From: an uncultured Sediminibacterium sp.
GTDB taxonomy: Bacteria; Bacteroidota; Bacteroidia; Chitinophagales; Chitinophagaceae
Assembly: GCF_946481145.1 (NCBI RefSeq)
Contig: NZ_CAMLMJ010000022.1
Span: 1-64,000, forward strand
Direction: 5' to 3'
Length of the DNA stretch: 64,000 nt
Shown: piece after piece, positions 26,002-35,262 of the stretch
Layout: each line of letters starts with the position of its first letter
Numbering within the stretch: position 1 is the first letter of the stretch
The notes under the pieces: generated by a model
Databases searched by the model: none
Told to the model about the DNA's origin: nothing
Seen by the model: the letters and a program-made list of their open reading frames with translations, nothing else
Translations under genes and position numbers: made by a program

Positions 26002-26436
26002 ATGGGAGTAGCAGATCAATTAGCACAAATGAAAGCTGAAAAAGCAGCGGCGAATCTTGCAGCTGGTCAGGCATTTTTAGATTCAAATAAGCAGAGGCCA
26101 GAAGTTAATACACTGGAAAGTGGACTTCAATATGAAATACTTGTTGCTGGCTCGGGTGAAAAACCGGCTGCGCATAATGAAGTAACTTGTCATTATCATG
26201 GAACTTTAATAGATGGAACTGTTTTTGATAGTTCGGTACAACGTGGCAAACCTGCCGCTTTTCCGCTGAATATGGTTATCAAAGGTTGGACCGAAGGATT
26301 GCAACTTATGCCTACCGGAAGTAAATGGCGTTTCTTCATTCCTCCACACCTTGCCTATGGTGATCGCCAGGTTAGCGCACAAATAGGACCTAATTGTACG
26401 CTGATTTTTGATGTAGAGTTGATTAGTTTTAGATAA
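26002..26436 (+). CDS. FKBP-type peptidyl-prolyl cis-trans isomerase
   Basis: A 144-residue isomerase. Residues 1-37 are a charged helix (the N-terminal arm seen in Mip/FkpA-like proteins), and 40-144 form the FKBP domain with VTCHYHGTLIDGTVFDSS, the GWTEGLQLMPTGSKWRFFIP core and LAYG. Active-site aromatics are in place. There is no signal peptide from the chosen ATG at 26002, so it probably works in the cytoplasm on proline bonds of folding proteins. The longer frame from 25972 adds an unlikely MFTIFAKKSY prefix. It is transcribed alone. Confidence 0.9.
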   Translation: MGVADQLAQMKAEKAAANLAAGQAFLDSNKQRPEVNTLESGLQYEILVAGSGEKPAAHNEVTCHYHGTLIDGTVFDSSVQRGKPAAFPLNMVIKGWTEGLQLMPTGSKWRFFIPPHLAYGDRQVSAQIGPNCTLIFDVELISFR

Positions 26437-26523
26437 GCGCGCTTTTAGCTCTTAGAATCTTAATGAGCTTACGTATTAAAGCCATTGTTGTTCGAGGAAA
26501 TTTAACTGCGAGCTGTAAGTGTA

Positions 26524-26613
26524 GCGTATGATGGAACACAGATCTTCATGATTTTCAAGATCAATCATGATAAATCCTGAAAATCATGAAGATCTGTGTT
26601 CTATTAATAGCAG
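26524..26613 (+). repeat. ~90-bp palindromic repeat, copy C
   Basis: Core palindrome 26534-26601 (68 bases) with GAACACAGAT/ATCTGTGTTC ends, where copy A has the complementary pair GCAGA/TCTGC. Flanks GCGTATGATG and TATTAATAGCAG match the other copies. It lies between the convergent FKBP and photolyase genes. Confidence 0.9.
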
Positions 26614-26632
26614 ATAAGCAAAAGTCTTACAG

Positions 26633-27946
26633 CTATCCCCCCTTCAATGCTTTCGCATAAACTTCAAGCACACGTTTTCTTGCCAATTCATGTTGCACGA
26701 TGGGTTGAGGATAATTGAACTCATTTAATTCAGGTACCCACTTTCGAATATAAGTGAGGTCTTTATCAAATTTTTCTGTTTGTAATCTAGGATTAAATAC
26801 CCTGAAATAAGGCGCAGCATCGCAGCCACTACTGCTGGCCCATTGCCATCCACCGTTATTGGCAGCCAAATCGAAATCGAGTAGCTTTTGTGCAAAATAA
26901 GCTTCACCCCAACGCCAATCGATTAGTAAGTGCTTGGTTAAAAACGATGCAACAATCATGCGTACCCGATTATGCATATAACCTGTTGCATTTAATTCGC
27001 GCATACCTGCATCAACAATTGGGTATCCGGTAGTACCATTGCACCAATGTTCAAATTCAGCTTCATTATTGCGCCATTCAATTTTATCATATTCTCGTTT
27101 GAAGGAAGCTCCTTTTCCGACATGAGGAAAATGGAAAAGAATGGCATGGTAAAAATCCCGCCAGATCAATTCATTCAGGTAAACTTCATTCAATGCCTGG
27201 GCTTGTTTTGCCAGGTAACGGATACTCACTGTTCCGAAACGAAGGTGAACACCCATTTTTGAGGTTCCGTTTGGCAGGTGTGGGAAATCACGGTTTTTAC
27301 CATATTGTCTGATTACTTGTTCCTCTAATTGTTTTGAGGGAAATACTTTGGATGTTTCATTAAACCCGATTGCAGCAAGTGTAGGAATTGATTGAACCCG
27401 TGGTTTGAAAAAATTACTGAAATATTTTTCAGTTGGATAGGCTTTCAGGTAAAAATCATTCAGCCTGGCCTTCCATTTACGGGAATAGGGTGTGAAAACA
27501 GTATATGGTTTACCATCATCTTTTACCACTTCATTTTTCTCAAAAATCACCTGATCCTTATAAGTATTGAAACCGACACCCTGTTCCTTTAAAAATTTGG
27601 CTATAGCTTCATCTCTCTCAAGGGCATAAGGTTCATAGTCGTGGTTAGTAAACACATTTTGAATGGCATATTTGTTGACCAGTTCTTTATATACTTCCAA
27701 TGGACTTCCATAATAAACTTCCAGTGATGAACCTAATGACGCAAGTAATGTTTGCATTTCATTCAGGGCTTCATGTATAAAAGAAACCCTTCTATCTGAC
27801 TTGTCTTCCAGTTTATCCAGTATGTTTTTATCGAAAATAAATATGGGCACAACCGGCACACCTGTTCGCAACGCATAATATAGGGCTGCGTTGTCAGTCA
27901 AGCGTAGATCTCTTCGAAACCACATAACCTGAACAGATAATCTCAT
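26633..27946 (-). CDS. phr: Deoxyribodipyrimidine photolyase (cryptochrome/photolyase family)
   Basis: A flavoprotein that uses blue light to split pyrimidine dimers. The 437-residue product has the N-terminal antenna domain (VMWFRRDLRLTDNAALY) and the C-terminal FAD domain with TGYPIVDAGMREL, GYMHNRVRMIVASFL, the DWRWGE segment and the NNGGWQW signature. These features fit a class I CPD photolyase more than an animal cryptochrome. I choose the start at 27946 (MRLSVQVMWFRRDL); an in-frame ATG at 27991 would add 15 residues. The upstream lyase gene begins a possible operon 65 bases away. Confidence 0.92.
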   Translation of the reverse strand: MRLSVQVMWFRRDLRLTDNAALYYALRTGVPVVPIFIFDKNILDKLEDKSDRRVSFIHEALNEMQTLLASLGSSLEVYYGSPLEVYKELVNKYAIQNVFTNHDYEPYALERDEAIAKFLKEQGVGFNTYKDQVIFEKNEVVKDDGKPYTVFTPYSRKWKARLNDFYLKAYPTEKYFSNFFKPRVQSIPTLAAIGFNETSKVFPSKQLEEQVIRQYGKNRDFPHLPNGTSKMGVHLRFGTVSIRYLAKQAQALNEVYLNELIWRDFYHAILFHFPHVGKGASFKREYDKIEWRNNEAEFEHWCNGTTGYPIVDAGMRELNATGYMHNRVRMIVASFLTKHLLIDWRWGEAYFAQKLLDFDLAANNGGWQWASSSGCDAAPYFRVFNPRLQTEKFDKDLTYIRKWVPELNEFNYPQPIVQHELARKRVLEVYAKALKGG

Positions 27947-28011
27947 GAAATCATTTTTCAGGGTTAACAGTTTTTGCCATAAATGGTTCAAAGATTCAAA
28001 TGAAAATCCGT

Positions 28012-28860
28012 TTAAACCGACTGAACCAGGAGCTTATATAAATGGCTTGCGAATGTATTTGTATAGTTATTATTCCCAAGTTGTCTCACCCATCTGATGC
28101 CATGTATGGCGTTGGTTAAAAATATTTCAGATGCTTCAGTTAATTCTTCGGCATTAATCATCCCTTCTTCTACAGGTATACCTTCATCACGCATCAACTT
28201 TAATAATTTCCTGCGCATCACGCCATTTACCGGACCTTCCGTTAGTGCCGGGGTTTTTACTTTACCATTACCGGCAACAATAAATACATTAGCAATGGTT
28301 GCATCAGCTAATCGGTCTTGGGCATTTAATAGAATTGCATCGTTTAGTTGATTTTCCTTTGCCCATAAAGCTCCCATTACATAAGGAAGGTAGCTATTGC
28401 TTTTTATGGCTGAAAAACGATCGATCGTTTTACGTGCATCTTTGTATAAATCAATCACCAACCCATTTTCATTAAGCTCATATTTACCATGTGCCAGCGG
28501 CCAGCTTTGTATCAGTAAATAAGGAAACTGATTTTGTTCATCATACACACCGCCCTCTCCCCTAGTTACAGTAAGCCTGATTCGACCACTTTTACTATGG
28601 CCATTTTTTTCGGCAACAGCCATCACCTGTTTTTCTAACCAGGAAGCGGTAAAATAACCCGACTTTTTAAAATGCAAAAGCTCCAGTGAGCTGATTAGTC
28701 TTTCAAAATGGTAATCGGCCAGCAAAATCCTGCCATCCAGTATTTTAATCGTCTCAAAACAGCCATCTCCATACCTGTACGACCTGTTATTAGGCGAAAT
28801 CAATAGTTTATCCGACCTTAACATTTGTCCATCGTAAAAAAGAAAATCTCCTTCCTGCAT
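28012..28860 (-). CDS. Class IV aminotransferase, aminodeoxychorismate lyase-like
   Basis: A 282-residue fold-type IV PLP enzyme. The Schiff-base lysine is probably Lys153 in SAIKSNSYLPYVMG; NNRSYRYGDGCFETIK (25-40) and EGPVNGVMRRKLL are typical. The family includes aminodeoxychorismate lyase (PabC, folate synthesis), D-amino-acid and branched-chain aminotransferases. Its length and lack of branched-chain motifs favour a PabC-like role, but no pab genes adjoin it. The start at 28860 follows a good promoter; an in-frame ATG at 28899 would overlap it. Confidence 0.82.
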   Translation of the reverse strand: MQEGDFLFYDGQMLRSDKLLISPNNRSYRYGDGCFETIKILDGRILLADYHFERLISSLELLHFKKSGYFTASWLEKQVMAVAEKNGHSKSGRIRLTVTRGEGGVYDEQNQFPYLLIQSWPLAHGKYELNENGLVIDLYKDARKTIDRFSAIKSNSYLPYVMGALWAKENQLNDAILLNAQDRLADATIANVFIVAGNGKVKTPALTEGPVNGVMRRKLLKLMRDEGIPVEEGMINAEELTEASEIFLTNAIHGIRWVRQLGNNNYTNTFASHLYKLLVQSV

Positions 28861-28876
28861 ACCTATAATTATAGAA

Positions 28877-28907
28877 TGAAGGTAACTTGCCTGCAGCAAT
28901 CAACAAA
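28877..28907 (-). promoter_or_regulatory. Promoter of the aminotransferase gene
   Basis: On the minus strand TTTG (28904-28907) and TACCTTCA (28877-28884) are exactly 19 bases apart; the -7 box has two mismatches. It ends 17 bases before the start codon at 28860. Confidence 0.5.
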
Positions 28908-28992
28908 TATGAAATCAGCCAAACTAAAATTTCACATCAGCAGAAATGTTCATTGGCGAATTCTATGTGACTAAATTCAATAAAATAAACAC

Positions 28993-30105
28993 ATGAAGAT
29001 CAATCATATTATACAGGCACTTGAACAATTGGCGCCACCTGCTTTGCAGGAGTCTTACGATAATGCAGGATTAATTACCGGCTCTCCTTCCTGGGAGTGC
29101 ACAGGTATTGTTTGCACACTGGATGCAACGGAAGCAGTGATATTGGATGCAAAAGCCAAAGGATGTAACCTGGTAGTGGCGCATCACCCGATAATTTTCA
29201 GTGGACTTAAAAAAATTAATGGGAAGAATTATGTAGAAAAAGCAGTGATTGCAGCCATTAAGGAAGATGTGGCGATTTATGCTATTCATACCAATCTTGA
29301 TAATGTTATTCATGGGGTAAATAATAAAATGGCCGATAGATTAGGCCTCATAAACAGAAAAATACTTGCGCCGAAAGCAGGTTTGCTCATGAAACTTTTC
29401 AGCTTTGTGCCTCATGCTGATGCCGAAAAACTCAGAAATGCCCTTTTTGCAGCAGGGGCCGGTGATATTGGAAAATATAGTCATTGCAGTTTTTCAACCG
29501 ATGGAACGGGAAGTTTCAGGGCTGGGGAAGGAACGAATCCGCATGTAGGAGAGATCGGCAAGACCCATTTTGAAGGGGAAACCAAAATAGAAGTGATTTT
29601 TCCGGCCTGGCGACAGCAGGCAGTGCTGGCCGCCCTTTTTGAAGCACACCCTTATGAGGAAGTAGCTTATGATCTTGTGAGTTTATCGAATGATTATCAG
29701 GAAGTTGGAAGTGGTTTAATAGCAGAATTACCCGAACCTATGGAGGAGCTTTTCTTTTTCCAGATGCTGAAAACTGCTTTTGACCTGAAAATGGTTAAAC
29801 ACACCCCATTTTTGGGCAAAAAGATCAAAAAAGTAGCCCTTTGTGGTGGTTCTGGCAGCTTTTTAACCGGAAAAGCCCTTTCGAAGGGGGCAGATATCTA
29901 TATTTCCGCCGATTTTAAATACCACGAGTTTTTTGATGCCAATGACAGAATGGTCATAGCCGATATAGGGCATTGGGAAAGTGAACAATATACAATCGAC
30001 CTGCTGCTTGATGTTTTACAGGCTAAATTCCCTACCTTTGCCGTCCTCAAATCCGGGGTAAAAACCAATGTGGTGAACTACTTCACAGGAGAGGAAAATA
30101 ACTAG
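28993..30105 (+). CDS. Nif3-like dinuclear metal centre protein
   Basis: A 370-residue member of the Nif3/YqfO (DUF34) family. The two Nif3 lobes (about 1-120 and 250-370) are separated by a PII/CutA-like insert (about 130-235), as in YqfO. Metal-binding residues are visible in VVAHHPIIFSGLK, HTNLDN and GHWESEQYT. The family forms hexamers with two metals per subunit; GTP cyclohydrolase I type 2 annotation is common but doubtful. It is followed after 54 bases by the zinc-ribbon gene on the same strand. Confidence 0.9.
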   Translation: MKINHIIQALEQLAPPALQESYDNAGLITGSPSWECTGIVCTLDATEAVILDAKAKGCNLVVAHHPIIFSGLKKINGKNYVEKAVIAAIKEDVAIYAIHTNLDNVIHGVNNKMADRLGLINRKILAPKAGLLMKLFSFVPHADAEKLRNALFAAGAGDIGKYSHCSFSTDGTGSFRAGEGTNPHVGEIGKTHFEGETKIEVIFPAWRQQAVLAALFEAHPYEEVAYDLVSLSNDYQEVGSGLIAELPEPMEELFFFQMLKTAFDLKMVKHTPFLGKKIKKVALCGGSGSFLTGKALSKGADIYISADFKYHEFFDANDRMVIADIGHWESEQYTIDLLLDVLQAKFPTFAVLKSGVKTNVVNYFTGEENN

Positions 30106-30159
30106 ATCTGAGGATCAAAGTACAGGAATCAAGTATTTACAATAAACCACTTATACAAT

Positions 30160-30915
30160 ATGGCTTCCGTTAAAGACTTTTCGGTTGAAGAAAAACTGGT
30201 TAACCTGCTCAAGTTGCAGAAGATTGACAGCAAGCTGGATGAAATCCAAATTCTTAAGGGTGAACTTCCGATGGAAGTAAGCGACCTGGAAGATGAGATC
30301 CAGGGTTTACAGAGCCGTCAGACCCGCATTGAAGAAGAGATCAACGGTATCACTGAATTCATCGAAAGCAAAAAGAATACGATGAAAGAAAGTGAGGCTT
30401 TGATTGCTAAATATGAAAAGCAGAGCGAGAACGTAAAGAACAATCGTGAGTTCGAAGCCATCAATAAGGAAATTGAAATGCAGCAGTTAGAAATTAAACT
30501 GGCTGAAAAACATATCCGCGATGCAAATGAAGAGCTTGCAGATAAAGTAAAAAGTCTGGAAGCTGCTAAAAAACAAATCGCTGTAAAAGATGGTGTATTG
30601 AACCATAAGAAAAGCGAACTGGAAAAAATCATCGCAGATACGGAAAAAGAAGAAACTCATTTTAATAAGCAAAGTGCAGAAGCCCGTGGTCATATTGATG
30701 AGCGCCTCCTGTACAGCTACGACCGTATCCGTAAGAGCTACCGCAATGGTTTATCAGTAGTACCGGTTGAGCGTGATGCTTGCGGTGGTTGTTTTAACTC
30801 TATCCCACCTCAGCGCCAGAGCGAGATCCGTTTACACAAAAAGATCATTGTTTGTGAAAACTGTGGTCGTATCCTGGTAGATGCTGACTTGAATGATAGC
30901 GTAGAAGTAAAATAA
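30160..30915 (+). CDS. Coiled-coil protein with C-terminal C4 zinc ribbon
   Basis: A 251-residue cytoplasmic protein. Residues about 15-190 are long charged coiled coil (LEDEIQGLQSRQTRIEEEI and similar). Residues about 205-243 hold a C4 zinc ribbon, CGGC...CENCG. It matches the family typified by the chlamydial CT398 protein, whose role is not firmly known. It follows a Nif3-like gene and ends at a good terminator, so the two probably form one transcript. The coiled coil argues for a scaffold or complex-forming role (inference). Confidence 0.85.
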   Translation: MASVKDFSVEEKLVNLLKLQKIDSKLDEIQILKGELPMEVSDLEDEIQGLQSRQTRIEEEINGITEFIESKKNTMKESEALIAKYEKQSENVKNNREFEAINKEIEMQQLEIKLAEKHIRDANEELADKVKSLEAAKKQIAVKDGVLNHKKSELEKIIADTEKEETHFNKQSAEARGHIDERLLYSYDRIRKSYRNGLSVVPVERDACGGCFNSIPPQRQSEIRLHKKIIVCENCGRILVDADLNDSVEVK

Positions 30916-30935
30916 ACACTTGTTATAAGATTCTT

Positions 30936-30970
30936 GAAAGGACAGCTATTTGGCTGTCCTTTCTTATTTT
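30936..30970 (+). terminator. Terminator of the Nif3/zinc-ribbon operon
   Basis: A 10-bp stem AAAGGACAGC/GCTGTCCTTT with a 6-base loop is followed by CTTATTTT. It begins about 20 bases after the zinc-ribbon stop codon. Confidence 0.8.
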
Positions 30971-30978
30971 CGGGCTAC

Positions 30979-32466
30979 ATGAAACTATCTTTCCTCGTAT
31001 TCCTTTTTTTATCCCTTTCGCTTTTGGGCAAGAGCCAAAAAGTGTATGATTTTAATGCAACCTGTCAACAGGCGTATTTTGAAATTACACGGTTGAAAAT
31101 AGGGCAGGGACAAATATTGATTCAGAAAGCGCGCCAGCAAAATCCGGAGAACCTGATTCCGATAGTATTGGAAAGCTATATCGACTTCCTCATACTTTTT
31201 TTGAATGAAAACCCGGCAGACTATAAACTTCGGCAACCGAGGTTCAGCAATAGGATTGAATTATTGGAAGAAGGTCCTTCAAACTCCCCCTATTATCGAT
31301 TCGCATTAAGCACAGTTCGGATTCATAAAGCAGCATCCGCTATTAAATTTGGTAAAATGTGGGAAGCAGGATGGGATATCCGGAGGGCCTGGAATTTATT
31401 AAAAGAAAACAGGAAAGCTTTTCCCAACTTTATACCTGATGATCTCATGTATGGTACTTTACAGGCCATGATTGGCACGATTCCAAAAGGTTATAAATGG
31501 CTTGCAAGTGTATTGGGCATGAGGGGCTCAGTTACGGATGGACTAAAAACAGTACACTCATTTGTGCATAGTAATGATCCGGTGGCTAAAATATTTGCCA
31601 ATGAAGCAAATTTTATCTACCCGTATTTATTGTTTTATATGGACAATAAAAAAGATGAAGCATTGGCGTTTATACAGGAAAAGAAATTAGACCTTATCAA
31701 TAATCACCTTCATGGCTGGATGGCTGCCAATCTTAGTTTAAACCATAAGCAGGCGCGGTTAACACAACAGATTGTACAGAACAGAAATCAATCACCCGAG
31801 TACCTTGATCTGGCTATCTGGGATTTTGAAATGGGATTTGTAAAAATGTACCAGCTTAAGCCTGAAGAAGCCATCCCCTATTTTGAAAAATTTCTACACA
31901 AATTCAAGGGCAATTTTTATGTGAAAGATGTGTATGATAAAATCAGGTTATGCCATTATTTATTGGGCGATAAAGCCGCTGCGGAAAATGCCAGACAATC
32001 CGTGCTTACGAAAGGGGCCACCGATTCAGATGCAGATAAAAAAGCACTCAAAGATGCAAAAGCGAATTACCAGCCGAATCTATTATTGCTAAAAGCACGC
32101 CTCCAAAACGACGGCGGTTACCACCGGGAAGCACTGGCTTTATTACATGGAAAAACAGAAGCCGATTTTGATACCGTTGAAGATAAACTTGAGTATGTTT
32201 ACAGGGTTGCACGTATTTATGATGACCTTGGGAGAGAACCTGAAGCCATCAATGCTTATTTAGCGGCTATAAGACTGGGCGAATTCAGAAAAGAATATTA
32301 TGCTGCAAGAGCGGCGGTTCAACTGGGACAACTTTATGAAGCCAAAGGACAAAAAGCGATGGCCATTCAATATTACCAGCGTTGTCTAGACATGGGTGAT
32401 CACGAATACAAAAACTCCCTCGACCAACGGGCAAAATCGGGGATACTGAGGTGTAAAGGGGAATAG
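30979..32466 (+). CDS. Secreted TPR-repeat protein
   Basis: A 495-residue protein with a signal peptide (1-20, LLGKSQ). Tetratricopeptide-like helical pairs are best seen at 275-310 (YLDLAIWDFEMGFVKMYQLK), 370-430 and 435-490 (GREPEAINAYLAAIRLGEF, KGQKAMAIQYYQRCLDMGD). TPRs mediate protein-protein contacts; the partner is unknown. The ATG at 30979 is chosen because it starts the signal peptide, while the longer frame starts inside the upstream terminator. recN follows after a repeat-filled gap of 165 bases. No enzyme domain is present. Confidence 0.82.
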   Translation: MKLSFLVFLFLSLSLLGKSQKVYDFNATCQQAYFEITRLKIGQGQILIQKARQQNPENLIPIVLESYIDFLILFLNENPADYKLRQPRFSNRIELLEEGPSNSPYYRFALSTVRIHKAASAIKFGKMWEAGWDIRRAWNLLKENRKAFPNFIPDDLMYGTLQAMIGTIPKGYKWLASVLGMRGSVTDGLKTVHSFVHSNDPVAKIFANEANFIYPYLLFYMDNKKDEALAFIQEKKLDLINNHLHGWMAANLSLNHKQARLTQQIVQNRNQSPEYLDLAIWDFEMGFVKMYQLKPEEAIPYFEKFLHKFKGNFYVKDVYDKIRLCHYLLGDKAAAENARQSVLTKGATDSDADKKALKDAKANYQPNLLLLKARLQNDGGYHREALALLHGKTEADFDTVEDKLEYVYRVARIYDDLGREPEAINAYLAAIRLGEFRKEYYAARAAVQLGQLYEAKGQKAMAIQYYQRCLDMGDHEYKNSLDQRAKSGILRCKGE

Positions 32467-32481
32467 AATTTGAGATAACTT

Positions 32482-32567
32482 GCGGATGGCAGATGGCAGA
32501 TGGTGGATGTCTGATGTCTGATGGAGGATGGAGGATGGAGGATGGCGGATGGCAGATGGCGGATTTG
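32482..32567. repeat. Low-complexity repeat (GATGGCAGATGGCGGATG type)
   Basis: Tandem variants of GGATGGCAGATG, TGGATGTCTGATG and GGAGGATGGAGG. No inverted partner follows directly, unlike the copies at 3593 and 35192. It lies between the TPR gene and recN. Confidence 0.75.
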
Positions 32568-32587
32568 AGGGGTAGTGTTGTTTACTG

Positions 32588-32628
32588 CTGACCACTGACT
32601 ATTGACAATTGACAATTGACAATTCACA
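32588..32628. repeat. Low-complexity repeat (TTGACAATTGACAATTCAC type)
   Basis: Three tandem copies of TTGACAA with variants lie just before the recN start. Related sequence occurs at 36639-36743 and 48080-48134. Confidence 0.75.
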
Positions 32629-32631
32629 ACT

Positions 32632-34308
32632 ATGCTTACAAAGCTTCACATACAGAACTATGCAATCATTGATGAGATTGAGATTCAGTTTTCTGATAGG
32701 CTGAATATTATTACCGGTGAAACGGGGGCGGGTAAGAGTATTTTGATGGGGGCACTCAGTCTGATACTTGGAGAAAGGGCAGACAGTTCTGTATTGGTAA
32801 ATAAGACTAAGAAATGTTTTATTGAGGGCGTTTTCAGTATACTGGACAAACCGGCTGTTTTATCTTTTTTACAGGAACAAGAATTTGATAATGATTCGGA
32901 ACTAGTACTGCGCAGAGAGATTGCAGCAAATGGAAAATCTAGGGCTTTTATCAATGATACTCCGGCAACAGTTCAGCAATTAAAACAGTTGACTTCTTTA
33001 CTTGTAGACCTTCACCAGCAATTCGATACACTTGAACTGGGTGACAGCGATTTTCAACGGGAAGTATTGGATGCATTAGCAGGTAATGAAACAGTTTTGC
33101 AGCAGTATAAAAAGATATTCCTGCAGTGGCAACAGACTTCCAAAGAATTAACACAACTGCAGGAGCAAAAAAATGCTTTCACTAAAGAAGCGGACTACCA
33201 TCAATTTTTATTGGATGAATTAAATGAGCTTTCCTTCAAAGAAAATGAACTGGAAGACCTCGACCAGGAGCTGAAAGTGTTAAGCAGTGCAGAAGGTATT
33301 AAATCGGCACTCAATAAAGTATTTTATGAACTAAGGGAAAGCGAACAACCGATTGTTACAACCATTAAGCAACTGTTACAACAGTTACAGCCCTTTGCAG
33401 AGCTGCAAAAAGACCTTAACGGAATAATTACCCGATTACAAAGTACCCAGGTTGAGTTACAGGATATTGCAGGTGAAATTGACCATATAAATGATCAGAT
33501 TCAATTTGATGAAAAAAGAATTGAATGGATCAACGAACGTTTAACACAGGGATACAAACTGCTGAAAAAACATTCACTGCAAAACACCCATGAATTGTTG
33601 ACCCTTCAACAAGAACTAACAAAAAAGCTGGAAGCGGTTTTAAATATTGATGATGCCATCAGTAATAAAGAAAAAGAAGCAAAAACTTTATACGAGGAGG
33701 CGGAGAAACTGGCGGAACAATTATCTGTGAGCAGACAGAAACAGTTGGAGCCTCTGGAGTTATCTGTAAACCGTTTACTGGTTCAGGTTGGCATGCCCAA
33801 TGCACGTTTGAAAGTGGACATAAAAACAGTGGCACTACATTTATTTGGCAAGAACCAGATCGACTTTCTTTTTGATGCCAACCAGCCTGCCGGACAAGCA
33901 AGTAATAGCAATCGCTTTGAACCCATTCGTAAGGTCGCCAGCGGTGGCGAACTGAGTAGGCTGATGTTGTGCATTAAATCGCTTGTGGCAGCCTCTATCG
34001 ACCTGCCAACCATGATATTTGATGAAATAGATTCGGGTATATCAGGCGAAGCTGCAAAACAGGTTGGATTGATCATGAAAAATATGGCCAACAACAGGCA
34101 GATCATCTGTATTACCCACCAGCCGCAAATAGCAGGTAAAGCTGATGCACACTTCTTTGTTTACAAGGAAATTGTTGCCGATCAGGTAAAAACAAATATC
34201 CGCTTACTGGATACTGATGAACGCATAACAGCTATTGCCCGTATGCTCAGCGGTGAAAAACCTACCGCAGCAGCAATGGAAAATGCAAGGGAAATGATGC
34301 GGAATTAA
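32632..34308 (+). CDS. recN: DNA repair protein RecN
   Basis: A 558-residue SMC-like ATPase that acts at double-strand breaks in recombination repair. Walker A is GETGAGKS (29-36). A long coiled coil spans about 150-390. The signature motif VASGGELSRLMLCIK and Walker B MIFDEIDSGISGEAA lie in the C-terminal half, followed by the D/H region with ICITHQPQIA. Length is typical. The gene starts immediately after a repeat and is followed by fabI 59 bases on; the two may share a transcript. Confidence 0.95.
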   Translation: MLTKLHIQNYAIIDEIEIQFSDRLNIITGETGAGKSILMGALSLILGERADSSVLVNKTKKCFIEGVFSILDKPAVLSFLQEQEFDNDSELVLRREIAANGKSRAFINDTPATVQQLKQLTSLLVDLHQQFDTLELGDSDFQREVLDALAGNETVLQQYKKIFLQWQQTSKELTQLQEQKNAFTKEADYHQFLLDELNELSFKENELEDLDQELKVLSSAEGIKSALNKVFYELRESEQPIVTTIKQLLQQLQPFAELQKDLNGIITRLQSTQVELQDIAGEIDHINDQIQFDEKRIEWINERLTQGYKLLKKHSLQNTHELLTLQQELTKKLEAVLNIDDAISNKEKEAKTLYEEAEKLAEQLSVSRQKQLEPLELSVNRLLVQVGMPNARLKVDIKTVALHLFGKNQIDFLFDANQPAGQASNSNRFEPIRKVASGGELSRLMLCIKSLVAASIDLPTMIFDEIDSGISGEAAKQVGLIMKNMANNRQIICITHQPQIAGKADAHFFVYKEIVADQVKTNIRLLDTDERITAIARMLSGEKPTAAAMENAREMMRN

Positions 34309-34367
34309 AGGGTTTAACTGATATTCTATACTTTTACCCCTACTAAACCATTTTTAAACCAACCAAT

Positions 34368-35183
34368 ATGGCTTATAACCTGCTAAAAGGAAAACGCGGT
34401 ATCATTACCGGTGCCCTCGATGAAAATTCTATTGCCTGGAAAGTGGCAGAAAAAGCACACGAAGAAGGTGCCACTTTTGTTCTAACCAATGCCCCTATTG
34501 CCATGCGCATGGGTGAGATCAATAAACTGGCCGAAAAAACAAATTCCCAGATTATTCCTGCAGATGCAACCAGTGTAGAAGAACTAACCACTCTTTTTAC
34601 CCAATCGCAGGAAGTTTTGGGCGGTAAAATCGATTTTGTGTTGCACTCAATTGGTATGAGCGTTAACATCCGTAAAAAAATACCTTATACTGAATCTAAT
34701 TACGATTACTTTATGAAGGGTATCGATGTATCTGCTATGTCGCTCCATAAAATGCTGGCAGTAGCAAAAAAACTCGATGCCATTAATGAATGGGGTAGTG
34801 TAGTTGCACTTACTTATATGGCGGCACAAAGAACTTATCCATTCTATACAGACATGGCCGATATCAAAGCCATGCTGGAATCAATTGCCCGTAGTTTCGG
34901 ATACCATTATGGTCTGGAGAAAAAGGTTCGTATCAACACCGTATCACAATCTCCTACCAAAACCACAGCAGGTACCGGAATCAAAGGTTTCGGCGATTTC
35001 TTTGATTATGCCAACGCCATTGCACCATTAGGAAACGCAAGCGCAGAAGATTGTGCCAACTACTGTATCACCCTCTTCTCCGACCTCACCCGTATGGTTA
35101 CCATGCAAAACCTCTTCCACGATGGCGGTTATTCAACCACAGGGGTAAGTATGGATGTGATGACGAAATTGGGAGTAGAATAA
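34368..35183 (+). CDS. fabI: Enoyl-ACP reductase, FabI type
   Basis: This 271-residue short-chain dehydrogenase catalyses the last, NADH-dependent reduction in each round of fatty-acid elongation. FabI features are present: the atypical nucleotide-binding segment GITGALDENSIAW-like at 13-24, HSIGMSV near residue 93, and the catalytic Tyr and Lys in PFYTDMADIKAM (Tyr-x6-Lys). The C-terminal GGYSTTGVSMDVM end fits. It is the target enzyme of triclosan-type inhibitors in other bacteria. It follows recN on the same strand, with an inverted repeat after it. Confidence 0.94.
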   Translation: MAYNLLKGKRGIITGALDENSIAWKVAEKAHEEGATFVLTNAPIAMRMGEINKLAEKTNSQIIPADATSVEELTTLFTQSQEVLGGKIDFVLHSIGMSVNIRKKIPYTESNYDYFMKGIDVSAMSLHKMLAVAKKLDAINEWGSVVALTYMAAQRTYPFYTDMADIKAMLESIARSFGYHYGLEKKVRINTVSQSPTKTTAGTGIKGFGDFFDYANAIAPLGNASAEDCANYCITLFSDLTRMVTMQNLFHDGGYSTTGVSMDVMTKLGVE

Positions 35184-35191
35184 AAATTTGA

Positions 35192-35249
35192 GGATGGCAG
35201 ATCTCAGATGGCAGATTTTTTCAAATCTGAGATCTGCCATCTGAGATCA
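35192..35249. repeat. Inverted repeat (GATCTCAGATGGCAGA type)
   Basis: The two arms are close complements (GATCTCAGATGGCAGATTT / AAATCTGAGATCTGCCATC) separated by a short T-run. It can fold into a long hairpin between fabI and the SemiSWEET gene and may terminate transcription. Confidence 0.8.
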
Positions 35250-35262
35250 AAAAATTCATATT

